Positions 12,419 to 22,395 are shown, numbered from the stretch's first letter. The stretch is DNA of 60,000 nt from Bolinopsis microptera (GCF_026151205.1 NC_087077.1:13926983-13986982); one strand, 5' to 3'. The notes: generated by a model not told the origin, from the letters alone. Made by a program: numbers and translations.

Positions 12419-12702
12419 GGTCCACCCTGAAATCTGATTTCTATAACCAAATTGTGATTTTTATAACGAAATTATGGTAGCAACCGCCAATAAAGTTACA
12501 GCCCTCCATCCACTGCTTCAAAAGTCTTCTCTAGCACATATGAGACTTCAGGTAAAATATGATGATCACCACCCCCTTGGAACCCCATAATCTGAGTCGG
12601 CGGGTTTTTTTATGACTGGTAAAATTTTTGACCGGGAAAAATATGGCGGAATCTTCCAAAACCCACCACTTTATCCCGGTTATAATAATCCCGAGTAAGG
12701 TA

Positions 12703-13310
12703 TCTAAATATGAGTCAAGGTCGCCAAAAAGGATCCTTATACAGTGCTTCTGTGTGATGAAAAGACTATCATTGGACCGTTCTTTGAGGACAACACCCCA
12801 AACACTTATACCATAACTGAGATGTGATTCAAAAAGAGCATTATATATTTTCAAATATAGTTCAGAAGGTATCGAGTGCCGAATTCTGCAGATTGCACCA
12901 GTCATAGATCGCAGTTTTTTACGGATGTAGTGCATGTGGGCAATCCAGTTTAGCTTACTATCTATAACAACACCTAAGAATTTGGTATCCTTGACTTTAG
13001 TAATAACCTTACCATTGATGAATATTGATCTAGATTCATCTAGCAGGATAGCAAATGGTCTGGTCCGTGCACAGGTGTCATCATATTCAGAGGCAGGTTT
13101 AAAATGTATGTAGCAGCATTTGGACATGTTGATATGAAGTAGATTACATTTCATGTAAATCGAGACATGTTTAAGTACTAAGTTGGCTTTTTTGTATGTT
13201 GCTTCTCTAGATGGTCCTGATATGAAGATATTAGTGTCATCAGCATAAAGTACAAATTTCACCTCACTGTCTGAAAAGCAGTTTACTATATCGTTCATAA
13301 TTAGCAAAAA
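12703..13310 (-). pseudogene. LINE ORF2 fragment: RT catalytic region to thumb
   Basis: The minus strand encodes KFVLYADDTNIFISG (RT motif with YADD), then CNLLHINMSKCCYIHF, KDTKFLGVVIDSKLNW, HIRYIRKKL-like sequence, LFESHLSYGISVWG and QKHCIRILFGDLDSYLD, stopping at the TA of the 2-kb element. The tail continues at 10698-10240. The 5' part is missing. The fragment ends near 13310, where it meets a plus-strand fragment of the same family head to head (13313-13909). Confidence 0.85.
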
Positions 13311-13312
13311 AA

Positions 13313-14600
13313 CTAGCCAGCTGCTGTGGCATGCTAAATAGAATTAAAGATAACATTCCCACATCACTCCATAAAGATCTATATCACACTCTGTTTGAAA
13401 GCTATCTTGCATATGGTATAACTGTCTGGGGAGGGGCATCTAACAAAAAACTTGAACCTCTGTTCAAAGCACAGAAAATGTGTGCCCGCATAATGTTTGG
13501 AGATAAAGAAGCATACTTGGATAAATTTAAAACTAGTGCACGATGCAGACCCTACGGGGAGCAAATCTTGGGCAAGGAATTCTACAGAAAGGAGCATACA
13601 AAACCCCTCTTCAACACTCATGAAATCATGAATGTGCATAATCTGTACTTCTACCATTGTATTAATGACATCTTCAAGATCTTGAAATATAGAACCCCTA
13701 TATCACTATACTCCCTCTTTGAAACATCTGGCAGACTTGGCAAAGAGACCCTCATTCTCACACCTAAACCATCAGACAGCTACATATACAGAGCAGGGAC
13801 AATATGGAATACAGTACGACAAAATCTCATGCTAACTACATTCACCTGTTATAAGCCCAATCACCTCAAATCATCCATAAGAATCACCATCACTCACACT
13901 CAAAATTAAAAGGAAGGAGAACCAAATGACTGGAACTTAGCCTTAAACAGCGTTCGACAAAATTCAAAAACTTTAAAATTGACCTTGCCTAGATTACTTA
14001 AGCTTGAAAAAGCGGTAATATCTTAGCAAAATATAACTTGCAGCAGCCCCATACCTTGTCATGAACATAATATCGAAACTACCTCTGTGATCACATCTTT
14101 CTCTGGGTGCAAAATGAATATATATATAGGTTTATTAGTTTTATAGAAATTTAAAAGTTCTATAGAAATTTATTATATAAGGATTATAAACATTTTGTTT
14201 GTGTGTTTTGTGTTATGCATTTTTATACCTATTTTAGAAGAGATTTTTATAGAATGTTACAAGTGCAGTAGGGTCAGTTTCAGACGAATTAAGCATAAAT
14301 GACATCATTGCCATGTCTGAAGTGGTTTGTAAATGGGCCATTGTTAGCCCCAAGCGTTTTGGTCCCTCATTCCTGCCACTCAGCATTGCCTACTGTAAAG
14401 TAGAAATTTTTCTAAGATAATAGAGAAACTGACCTTGTCTCACTAAATTCAACCACTTACCATAATTAAAATACTAACAACCAAATAAAGTTTTTTTAAA
14501 TAATTATATACAATCACCAAAAATATTTCCTCAAGTTTACTTCTAGCTAACTAATTCGTGGTTTAAGCTCTTATTTTATTTATGATTAAAGGAATGTAAA
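13313..14600 (+). pseudogene. LINE ORF2 C-terminal fragment and 3' UTR
   Basis: The plus strand reads LNRIKDNIPTSLHKDLYHTL, FESYLAYGITVWGGAS, KMCARIMFGDKEAYLDKF, HCINDIFKILKYRTPISLY and YRAGTIWNTVRQNL. It is homologous to the minus-strand fragments at 10240-10698 and 17954-18496. The reading frame is open from 13331 to 13909, with a frame break at the extreme C-terminus. About 690 bp of AT-rich non-coding sequence follows and is probably the LINE 3' UTR plus flank. The two family members meet head to head at 13310. Confidence 0.8.
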
Positions 14601-14639
14601 ATAAAACTTTTCGTTTCATTGAAAACTTTTCGTTTCATT

Positions 14640-15920
14640 GGATAAAAGAATATCGTGATCAAGGGTGTCGAAGGCTTTGCTCAAGTCAATGAATATCCCT
14701 AGGACATGTTTATTGCTTGCCAGAGACTTAGTAACGGAGTCTATAGATTTGTGTAGAGCATGGGTGGTAGAATGGCCTTTTCTAAATCCAAACTGTGAGT
14801 CTGTTAGTACACCTTTAGATGTGAAGAAATTATAGAGGCGTTTATAAATTACCTTCTTGAAGATCTTTCCAAATAAAGGTAATATTGATACAGGCCGATA
14901 GTTTTCAATGCATTCCTTATTGTCTTTCTTGTAAATAGGAATAACTTTACCAGTTTTAAAAATACTTGGGAATGTACCATTTTGTATACATGTGTTGTAA
15001 AGCCTAGCCAAGGTACCAGCAATGAGCTTGGCCGGTTTTTTTACAACAACTATAGGTATGTCACTCGCCTTACCATTTTGAAAATCTCTGATCACCTCTA
15101 TAATTTCTTCTTCATTAGTTTCTTCCAGGTATATGGAGTCAGATACCGAATTAGACATAAACTGAGCAAATGATTCTACTGGTTCCAGGGAAATACTATT
15201 GTTTGACAGTACATTTTTATTGAGATTACTTGCAAGAGATGTAAAATATTCACAGAATTTGTTAGCAATTATTCGTCTGCAAGTAACTCTCTGGCCATCT
15301 ATAACAAAATCGTCCTTACATCTAGACAAATTTTTGCCACGGAGTTCATTTATAATTTCCCAAGTCTTTTTTGAGTTCATGCTGTACTTCTCGAATTTTT
15401 GAGTATAGCACATAGCCTTTGCCATCTTTATTGAGCTCTTGAGAAACTTGTCGAATTCCTTGTAGTAGATGTGCTTGTTTGGATCCCCATCAGGTAGTTT
15501 TAATGTACAAGTCTTCTTCCATTCGAAATACAACCTAGCTTTCTTGTCGATGGAGTTAATGAGGCCCTGGGTGATCCAAGGGTTGGTTATGCTGTTACGT
15601 TTAGTGGTTCTAGGAGTTAGAAGTTTGCAAGACAAATCTATCTTTTCTTGAAATAACTGCACGAAAGAGTCAAATGTGTTACAGCTGTGGTGGAACCTAT
15701 CTATATCGTTTTCTATTTCAAGACAGAGCTTCTCTAAGTTAGCATTACTATAGTCGTAGTGTATAGTAATTTTGTCTGATGAATCAGATGTTGGCACAGA
15801 GTCAGGGGAAAGTTCAATAAGAGTGAATATAGGGTGATGGTGGGAGATCTTGTCAGATATCACACCAGAAATAAGGGATTGATCTACGACATTGGTATGG
15901 ATATTGTCAATACAGGTCCT
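14640..15920 (-). pseudogene. LINE ORF2, endonuclease end and RT N-terminal half
   Basis: This continues the endonuclease of the 15884-16822 frame after a one-base shift near 15915 (CIDNIHTN, then ISDKISHHHPIF, where the SDH-like HHHP is the last APE motif). The connecting region follows, then RT: IPIYKKDNKECIENYRPVSI, FGFRKGHSTTHAL and GIFIDLSKAFDTLDHDILL. This covers RT motifs 1 to A (FIDLSKAFDT, with the first catalytic Asp). The copy stops at about 14640 in a perfect short tandem duplication (AAAACTTTTCGTTTCATTG repeated), so motif C (YADD) and the tail are lost. It could not supply polymerase activity. Confidence 0.85.
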
Positions 15921-16822
15921 GGAACAGCCATGGTTGGTATGAAGCCGTTGTTGAATATTATTTCTTGGAATTTGTCCTCTGATGGAGATGGGTCGTTCAA
16001 AATGTTAACATTGAAATCACCAAGAATATATACTTTTTTGCCATTCAGTTTTGAGAGAATACATTCATACGCTTTGTTGAACATCTCAAGTGATGCGTTT
16101 GGGGGACGGTATATAACCCCTACGACAGTTGGATCTTGCAAGCTAGTGATAGATACAAACAGTGATTCTATGTGTTCATTACAGAGAGATAAGTCAGTGA
16201 TTTTGTTTAAGTTAAGGGAATCGTGTAGGTAAAGACACACTCCTGACCCTTTACCCTTGAACTGGTTTTTCTCTTGGCAAAAGTAGCGTGATTGGTAACT
16301 GGAGGAGTATCCGTTAAGCTGATACAGAGTTCCATTTTCGGGATTAGTGTTTGTTTCTGCAAGGCCGATAACAGAGAATTTGTGGTCGATACAAGACAAT
16401 TCAACTGCAAAGTTGTCAAAGTTTGATGCATTTCCATCAATATTTAGAAATAATTTTGACAAATATTTAGCTGAATTTTTAGGTAGGATGGTGGCATTCA
16501 ACTCTGTTATTGAGAATGTTTTGCAATTTTCAAGAATCTTTGAGCTATTGTAGATAGATTCAATATAATTAACTGGCTCATCATCAATGAGGCCATTGTT
16601 TGCAAAGTGGGGAGCTTGGTGGAAAGGGTTATACCGAACGATATCATTGGCATCAGTGCATATTTTGCAGTATGTTGCATCTCGAAATTTGACTATGTTA
16701 TCATCAGTTTTGCATTTTTTGTGCATTATTTTGTCACACATCTGACAAGTTATGAATGGATGTCCAGCACGCACAGGTCTATTGCAGCAGCAGCAAATTT
16801 CGCATATTAGTTTGGCTATCAT
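15884..16822 (-). pseudogene. LINE ORF2 N-terminus: Cys-rich zinc finger and APE endonuclease
   Basis: The ATG at 16822 overlaps the ORF1 stop as ATGA. Residues about 8-55 carry CEICCCCNRPV, CQMCDKIMHKKC and YCKIC, a PHD/RING-like zinc-binding pattern. Residues about 120-300 are an AP-endonuclease-like domain: FLNIDGNASNFDNF, VIGLAETNTNPENG (catalytic Glu), VGVIYRPPNAS and VYILGDFNVNIL. PHD-like fingers before the endonuclease are known in some CR1 elements. The frame ends at 15884 because of a one-base frameshift near 15915. The following frame continues the endonuclease. Confidence 0.85.
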
Positions 16823-17237
16823 GACATAACTACGGATCTACGAGAACGTGGGGAAAATCTTTTTTGGGCCTTGGTAACATCACTGAACAACCTCCCATCA
16901 ACAGGGCTACCTAGGATCTTATGTGCAATTGCCCGGGAGAGTTTAAAGATACCGCTTGACCCCAGGTGGATTGGGTCATCCGGCTTCTTGTATCTACAAA
17001 ACTGCTTGTCCAGTAGACCCTCCTCATCAACAAAACTATCAAAATCTAAAGTGCCTATTCTAGTATTAGTATTACAGTACCCAAATAATAAACTATTAAA
17101 CTCCATGGCTCTGTCATTCAGCCAGGAGGACCTAGTTGGAAGGATGGGTGAGACAATAACTTTAGAATATGGACACATATAATCACAAATATTCTTGAGC
17201 TTCTTCGTCAGCTCATTAGCCCAATGTTTAACATCAG
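16819..17237 (-). pseudogene. LINE ORF1 C-terminus: second half of SGNH hydrolase
   Basis: The minus strand reads DVKHWANELTKKLKNICDY, MCPYSKVIVSPILPTR, MEFNSLLFGYC and KPDDPIHLGSSGIFKLSRAI, ending VVMS and a TGA. DDPIHL supplies the Asp-x-x-His of block V of SGNH/GDSL hydrolases. The first half (GDSN and GINN blocks) lies at 18490-18700 across the inserted LINE. Such esterase-like domains are known in ORF1 of CR1-type elements. The stop codon overlaps the ORF2 start as ATGA at 16819-16822. Confidence 0.85.
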
Positions 17238-17239
17238 TT

Positions 17240-18478
17240 AAACAAAAATTTCAGTTAAACAAAAATTTCAATTTTATGCCATTTATTACAGATTAAACAA
17301 GTTTACAATAAATCAATTTGATATTTAACGGAATCCTAATTCAATGTGCAGTATGGTTGTCACTCTTTAAATAGATTAGATATAGGTTGACGGGGCAAAG
17401 GAGTGTGCGTGCTGTTCGCTATTGCTCACACCAAACGGCAACCTAGTAAATGTTTTGTATGAACACCGGTCTCCATCACGACACAAAATTAGGATTGTAG
17501 AATTTATTGTATAACTATTAGTGCAGTGGAGGTAGCGGTGTGGTGCATTAATAGAGTGACAGCCTACTGATTTAGAGTTGTTTTTAAGTGAGCATAATGG
17601 GTGTATTTTTGGATCTAATGGCAACTTTAAAATTTGTTCTTTTAATCATTTATTAAATATCAGTTTAAAAATATATAAATCTGGAATCTGTTCACTCTGT
17701 GAACCAGTCCTAAAAAAATTCCAAAAACCCTCCTAAATTAAATATTAAAAACGTCTCAGTAATGGAAATAGTCATATAATTAAGAAATTATCCAAATTCT
17801 TAATATCTACCTAAGAGAAAAATACCTACCTAAGTCAATTTCTACCTGTAATACACTAAATATTAGGTTAAATACAAAGGTGGTGGAGTCAGCACACATT
17901 TACCAAAATCAAAATTGTTTAATAGGAGGAGCCTGTGGGCCGAGATCACTGGATTAAATTTGATGAAGGGGATTGTTTTCAAATGACAGCTGCATTATGT
18001 CATAATCGCTTGTGGTCCATGCCGAATCAATATAAGCATGTTGCAGCTTTAGAAGTGCCTTTTTCAGGCGACTTTTAGCAAGGCTAATCTTGTAGGAGTA
18101 GTCAAAGAGCTTAAGTTTAGGTGCAATTGTGTTCCAAATTTTGGTGGATCTTGATATAAAGTCATTAGATGGGAGTTGTGAAATGATAGTGGTTTCCTTT
18201 CTAGAAGATGACTGATAATGCTGTTGCAGTGATGCTGGGCACCTTAGTTTTAGTATTTTAAAAACTTCCATAAATGTGTGATATGTATATAAATTTTTGA
18301 AAGCCAGGATGTTTTGTTGCTTGAAAAGTGGTTTACAGTGCTCTAGTTGGAAGAATGTATGGTCAAGTGCCTGGCTGTCAAACTCTCTTGTTCTTGCACA
18401 TGTAAGAAACTTGTTTAGGTATGCCTCTTTATCACCAAAGAGGACCCGTACACAGTGCTTCTGAGACAGCCAGATACT
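17240..18478 (-). mobile_element. 3' fragment of a related LINE inserted inside ORF1
   Basis: On the minus strand 18470-17954 reads WLSQKHCVRVLFGDKEAYLN, LTCARTREFDSQALDH, FKNLYTYHTFMEVFKILKL and STKIWNTIAPKLKL. This is the open C-terminal tail of a LINE ORF2 of the same family as the fragments at 10240 and 13331. About 700 bp of 3' UTR follows to 17240. It splits the SGNH domain of the host ORF1. Both junctions are marked by perfect short tandem duplications: CAGTTAAACAAAAATTT twice at about 17237-17270, and CAGATACTTG twice at about 18470-18492. No matching long target duplication was found. The 3' UTR block around 17390-17560 resembles about 38470-38640. Confidence 0.8.
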
Positions 18479-19604
18479 TGCAGATACTTGCATCACCCCC
18501 TCCCCTCTTGATATTATTTATACCACAGTGTACTACAACGTTCTTGTATCCAACACAAAGAACAGGGTCTAACTGATCTATTGTGAAACATTCGATTCTT
18601 TTCCCAGGCAGCTTGTGTCCAAATGTTCCTTTTCCAGCCCCAAATTTGAGGAACCGGGTGTTTGAATCACCGACAATCAAGGTCGCATTGATGCTCCTGC
18701 TTACGTAGCGGAAGGTAATACTGTATCTTAAGTCCCTCTTTTCTGTGCTTTTATCAATTCGGTGGTCCCAAAGAAACTGGGACTGTTTGCTCATGACATA
18801 GAGACTACGTCCCTCTATTGTCTCTATGACCTCTCCTTCAAGCTGATCCTTTTTTGTGAATTTTACAGAGCAATCACCACCTAAGGATACTGTAAATATG
18901 GAACTATCATGGACCAGTGATTGCTCGTTATCAGAGTGCTTAGGAAGAAAACTGTTCCCATCAGTGTACCGATTTATCAAGCACTGATTGATTGTTGAGC
19001 TAGGACATTCTTCCTTTATCTTGGAGACAAGCTCATTCAGAACATCAGGGAAGTCTGTCGATTATGGTTTTTCAGCTTTAGCCCCGGGGTATTGATAAGG
19101 TTCGCCAAAGCTCAGAACCCCATGCCCATTTTCGGAGTTACTATCAAAGGCTTCCTTATGTTGGTCTAAGAAAACTAAAAGCTCAGAGTTCAATTTTTCA
19201 TCTACAAATTCTGGGACATACGACAGAATATGCTTGGACTTAGGGTCGTCTACAGTTGCATGCTTCTGTGCATCTAGGAGAAGCTGTTCTTGGTCCATTT
19301 CACATGGTGCAGGTGACCCTATATTAAAAGGAGGCATGGGCAGATCAGGGGTGGCAACATTTGATGACCTACTGTTTTTAAAACAGTTTATGTCAAGTTT
19401 GAGCTCAGCAAGCTTGCTGTTGATGGAGTCGAGAGTTCTGAGATGGCTATCGTTGTCTTTAAGGTTCTTGATGGACTTCTGAATGGCTTCTAGAGAATCT
19501 TGTAGAGAGCTACCATCCGAGGTAGTGTGACCCATTGGCATGCTCAAGCTGCAAGGCTGACAAGTAGGAAGAGGACTTGACTTCGTTTTCACATCTCTGT
19601 CCAC
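18478..19604 (-). pseudogene. LINE ORF1: AlkB-type 2OG-Fe(II) dioxygenase followed by SGNH hydrolase N-half
   Basis: This part starts in an upstream helical region (about 19480-19380) and enters an AlkB-like domain: LSFGEPYQYPGAKA, an in-frame TAA at 19062-19064, then FPDVLNELVSKIKEEC, INRYTDGNSFLPKHSDNEQ (iron ligands His-x-Asp at 18938-18930), FTVSLGGDCSVKF, FLWDHRI (third ligand His at 18764-18762) and LRYSITFRYV (the RxxxxxR pair, 18728 and 18710, for 2-oxoglutarate and substrate loop). The HxD..H..R..R order and the 12- and 6-residue spacings at the end fit the AlkB/ALKBH2-3 group, which repairs alkylated DNA or RNA. SGNH follows directly: TLIVGDSNTRFLKFG (block I Ser) and VVVHCGINNIKRG (block III). 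Apart from the TAA and the upstream frameshift all catalytic residues are present. Confidence 0.85.
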
Positions 19605-20061
19605 TTACTACAGCACAAACACTTTCAGCAAGACCTAGCAGGGATAGGAGACCTTCGGCTAAAGTTAGTTTGTTCAGGGATGAACAACTCTTGATCATGG
19701 CTGGTGTAATGATCGCAAACTTGTTTACTTCAAGTTTCAGGATACTGCAAATGTTAATCTTGATTAAGTCTACCTCTGAGCGTAGGTTCTGTGCGTGGGT
19801 TAACAGATAGGTGTCGAGGGGAGCAGATCTATTTGAGAAGAAACTAAGGAGACTGCTGACATTTTTGTCTCCTTCTGAGTCCTGATTTTCTGAATGAATT
19901 AGTTTATCGACATCTCTAAGCATTTCGTCAATATTGTCAATGACTGAAGCTGAGGAAGTGGTGGGTGTATCCTGATCGGGAACCGTAGTGGATGAAGTCT
20001 GGTCTGCAACAGGTTGAGGTTTCTCACACTTTTCTTGAGTGTCAGTGGGGGTTTCCATCAT
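19580..20061 (-). pseudogene. LINE ORF1 N-terminal region
   Basis: The minus-strand reading from a pair of ATGs at 20061/20058 begins METPTDTQEKCEKPQP, passes a Ser/Thr/Asp-rich leader (TSSASVIDNIDEMLRDVDKL) and enters a helical, Leu-rich stretch (TYLLTHAQNLRSEVDLIKIN to LAEGLLSLLGLAESVCAVVSG). Near 19595 a frameshift moves the coding into the 19604-19062 frame. I recognise no domain here. By position it is the oligomerisation or RNA-binding part of a LINE ORF1, which is an inference. Sequence upstream to about 20290 is the likely 5' UTR. Confidence 0.65.
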
Positions 20062-20290
20062 GGCGAAGAGGCAATGGGGGTACCAGGCAGACCAGGGGGC
20101 ACCTTCACGTCCAACTAGCACACTCACTGAAAAGAAGGAAGAGCAGAAAGCAGTTTGAAATGTTCTGTTGTGGAAAACAATGAAAGTGTTAACTGGATTA
20201 TAGTCAAAATGATTCAAAAGATTGAAAAATTGAACAGACTGACGGACTACGACACATGGGACAAGAGAGTGAGTGAGTATGAAAAATATG

Positions 20291-21190
20291 AGGTGGTTGG
20301 ACTGGCAAGCCCTATCATTTAATCAGAATACATTACATATAATCCATAAGCCATATATATATGTCAGCCTGTTCTTGGAGCACAGCCCCAAAAGTTATCA
20401 GAAGTGAAGTTCAAGTTTTAAGTTTAAAATTCTTTCAACACTATCTACACATTAATCAGGGTTGTCCAATTGTCCAATTGTGGATTGTGGTGTGAATGGA
20501 GTTATACATTGCCAAACAGAAACATTATTCACTACAACTACTTAACTTCTTAACAGGTTAAGAGTGCCAGTCTTCTGTTTCAGCACCCCCTGGACCATCA
20601 TAGTTCCCCCGATGCAGTTGACTTTAGCAAGCCATGGACATATTGGACATCCTCAAATTATTTGTTATATAGTAGTGTTGAAAGTATTAAATCTTACAAT
20701 TACATGTCACATTTCTTAATTTCTAGAGCCAAAATTTCAGAAGCAAAATAATTTAAAAGATATTTCTGTTGTTCACGCAGTACAGGCCGTGAACACTGCA
20801 ACCTAATTAATATAATAATGGAGAGATTCCAAAAAACCGCGCGCTCGTTATTTGTGATTAAATTGAGTGTGCGCCACTGTCAACCGCAGTACCGCTCAAG
20901 CATGAAGTACTAAGCGGTACGCAGTTTTGCGTGAGGCGTAGACATTTGTAGCACACGTTTCATTCAACTAATCCATTATGTGACATGTAATTATATTAAA
21001 GCAAAAAGAATATTAATTTTAGTAATAATTGACGTAAACATATAATGTGTTTAAATAACATCTATAATCTAGCGAGTTACTAATACCATTTGTTTGTATT
21101 ATTGATTATATATGTTTACACTAGCCTATATTATGATGGAGATATACATTGTATTATATAATTGCTCCAATATTCAACACTGCTAAACAA
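20291..21190. other. Non-coding spacer
   Basis: AT-rich with no coding signal. There is a short tandem TTGTCCAATTGTCCAATTG near 20462, and a GC-rich patch at 20835-20950 (CCGCGCGCTCG, and AGTACCGCTCAAGC facing AGTACTAAGCGGTAC) that might be an old TIR element. Its ends were not resolved. Confidence 0.5.
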
Positions 21191-21194
21191 CAAA

Positions 21195-21830
21195 TACCTA
21201 CTCGCCCATCGATGTTAGTTTCTTGTTGAGGGATGATATATGTGGTTTCCAGCTCAATTTATCGTCCATGATTACTCCGAGAAATTTTGTCTGACTTACA
21301 CGTTTAATTATTTTGTTATTAATGGACAAGTTTTGGCTATCTATATCGGCATCTAATTCGTTATTATTACGTTTAGAGGGAGAAAAATACATATAACAAC
21401 ACTTCTTTACATTAATGTGCAGTAGGTTAACTCCCATATACTTGTTTACGGCCTGTAGTACTTCATTAGCCAATTCGTATGCTTTATTTCTCGAATCGGC
21501 AGCGACAAATATATTAGTATCGTCTGCAAATAAGACAAATTTACCCTTTTTAGTTATATTGCATATGTCATTGATGTACAGTAGGAAAAGTAGAGGTCCT
21601 AATACACTACCCTGAGGGACCCCGAATTCAACCGGTAATTCATCAGATTTGGTATCCAAAACGTTTACAAATTGTTTCCTATTAGACAAATAACTAGAGA
21701 TAAGATTCAGAGCATTTCCTCTTATGCCATAGTTGTTTAACTTTGTAGTTAGTTTACAGTGGTCTAGAGTGTCAAAGGCTTTTGAGAGATCGATAAAGAC
21801 CCCTAGGACATGTTGCTTTTGATGTGACGT
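21195..21830 (-). pseudogene. LINE RT domain fragment (CR1/L2-like)
   Basis: The minus strand reads HVLGVFIDLSKAFDTLDHCK (motif A), GNALNLISSYLSNRKQFVNV, FGVPQGSVLGPLLFLLYIND (motif B), FVLFADDTNIFVAADS (motif C, FADD), VNLLHINVKKCCYMYF, and TKFLGVIMDDKLSWKPHI. It stops near 21200, before the thumb tail. The fragment is open with no internal stop over about 210 residues, but both ends are missing. It belongs to the same superfamily as the LINE at 14.6-20 kb and covers exactly the RT part which that copy lacks, so it may derive from a sister copy. Confidence 0.85.
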
Positions 21831-21860
21831 GGGAGGACACAGGGGGACTAAAGTGCAACG

Positions 21861-21990
21861 AAACTGCTGCTAACTGCTGCTAACTGCTGATATACTAACT
21901 GCTGCTAACTGCTGATGGCTGCTGCTAACTGCTGCTAACTGCTGCAAATGGCACACGCGCGTTAGCAGCAGTGAGCAGCAGTTAGCAGAA
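21861..21990. repeat. Degenerate AACTGCTGCT tandem array with a short inverted end
   Basis: AACTGCTGCT or AACTGCTG occurs about nine times between 21861 and 21945. It is followed by GTTAGCAGCAGTGAGCAGCAG, the same motif in inverted orientation, so the array can fold into a hairpin. Confidence 0.85.
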
Positions 21991-22390
21991 CTATGCAGAA
22001 CACAATTTCCTAAAAAGAAGGAACATGAACATTAGTGTCACAGTACGAGACATCATCATTCCTCTGCAGCCCCTTCATTATTTACTTACTAACTTACACA
22101 CGATATGCTATTCACCTTTACGCAACGACATCATGACTTTCTTTTGGTTTAAACACCTTAATGGTAACGGATTTTTTACTTGGATTTCGGACTATGACTT
22201 TTTAGCAACGCTGATCTGACATTATTTCACTGTATTATAGATTTTTTTAAAAAATTTTTTTAAAAAAAAGTTTAAAAAGAAATGTCAAACAGTATATATA
22301 CAATAAATTAAATCAAGTGATGCAATTGGCAGAGCACAATCGTAAATTCTGAGCAATAGATATCATCTATCCCTCGTAGCTCTTCTCCTC
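21991..22390. other. Short non-coding spacer
   Basis: AT-rich. There is a T/A-rich palindrome near 22240-22275 (TTTTTTTAAAAAATTTTTTTAA). No gene seen. Confidence 0.5.
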
Positions 22391-22395
22391 AGGTA

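Larger units (their letters stand above)
10701..12700. mobile_element. 2,000-bp TIR element with TA target duplication, inserted in a LINE
   Basis: The ends are inverted: CCTTACTCGGGA at 10701 and TCCCGAGTAAGG ending at 12700. TA precedes (10699-10700) and follows (12701-12702). Deleting the element and one TA joins the flanking LINE reading frame exactly, so the boundaries are firm. A TA duplication fits the Tc1/mariner superfamily, but no transposase with DDE/D motifs is seen, so it is non-autonomous. Sub-terminal blocks (ATGACTGG..AAAA, ACCGGGAAAAATATGGCGGAA) recur near both ends. Two younger elements lie inside it (11001-11727 and 11827-12212), together with a short coding remnant. Confidence 0.85.
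14616..20290 (-). mobile_element. Two-ORF CR1/L2-like LINE with AlkB and SGNH domains in ORF1 (decayed)
   Basis: A single minus-strand element. ORF1 runs from about 20061 to 16819 and ORF2 starts at 16822 and runs to about 14640. ORF1 is interrupted by the 3' fragment of a related LINE (17240-18478). Domain order in ORF1 is a Ser/Thr/Asp-rich leader, a helical region, AlkB dioxygenase and SGNH hydrolase. ORF2 has a Cys-rich zinc finger, APE endonuclease and RT up to motif A. Breaks are a frameshift near 19595, a TAA at 19062-19064, the LINE insertion, a frameshift near 15915, and truncation before the RT YADD motif. The 5' UTR presumably lies at about 20062-20290. Confidence 0.8.

Noticed and set aside
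18432-18980. AlkB as an independent host repair gene
   Set aside because: The frame is continuous with the SGNH domain, followed by ORF2 with an ATGA overlap, and lacks introns, so it belongs to the LINE.
14982-20183. Many plus-strand frames of 60-132 codons across the LINE
   Set aside because: Shadows of minus-strand LINE coding sequence; none shows a family motif.
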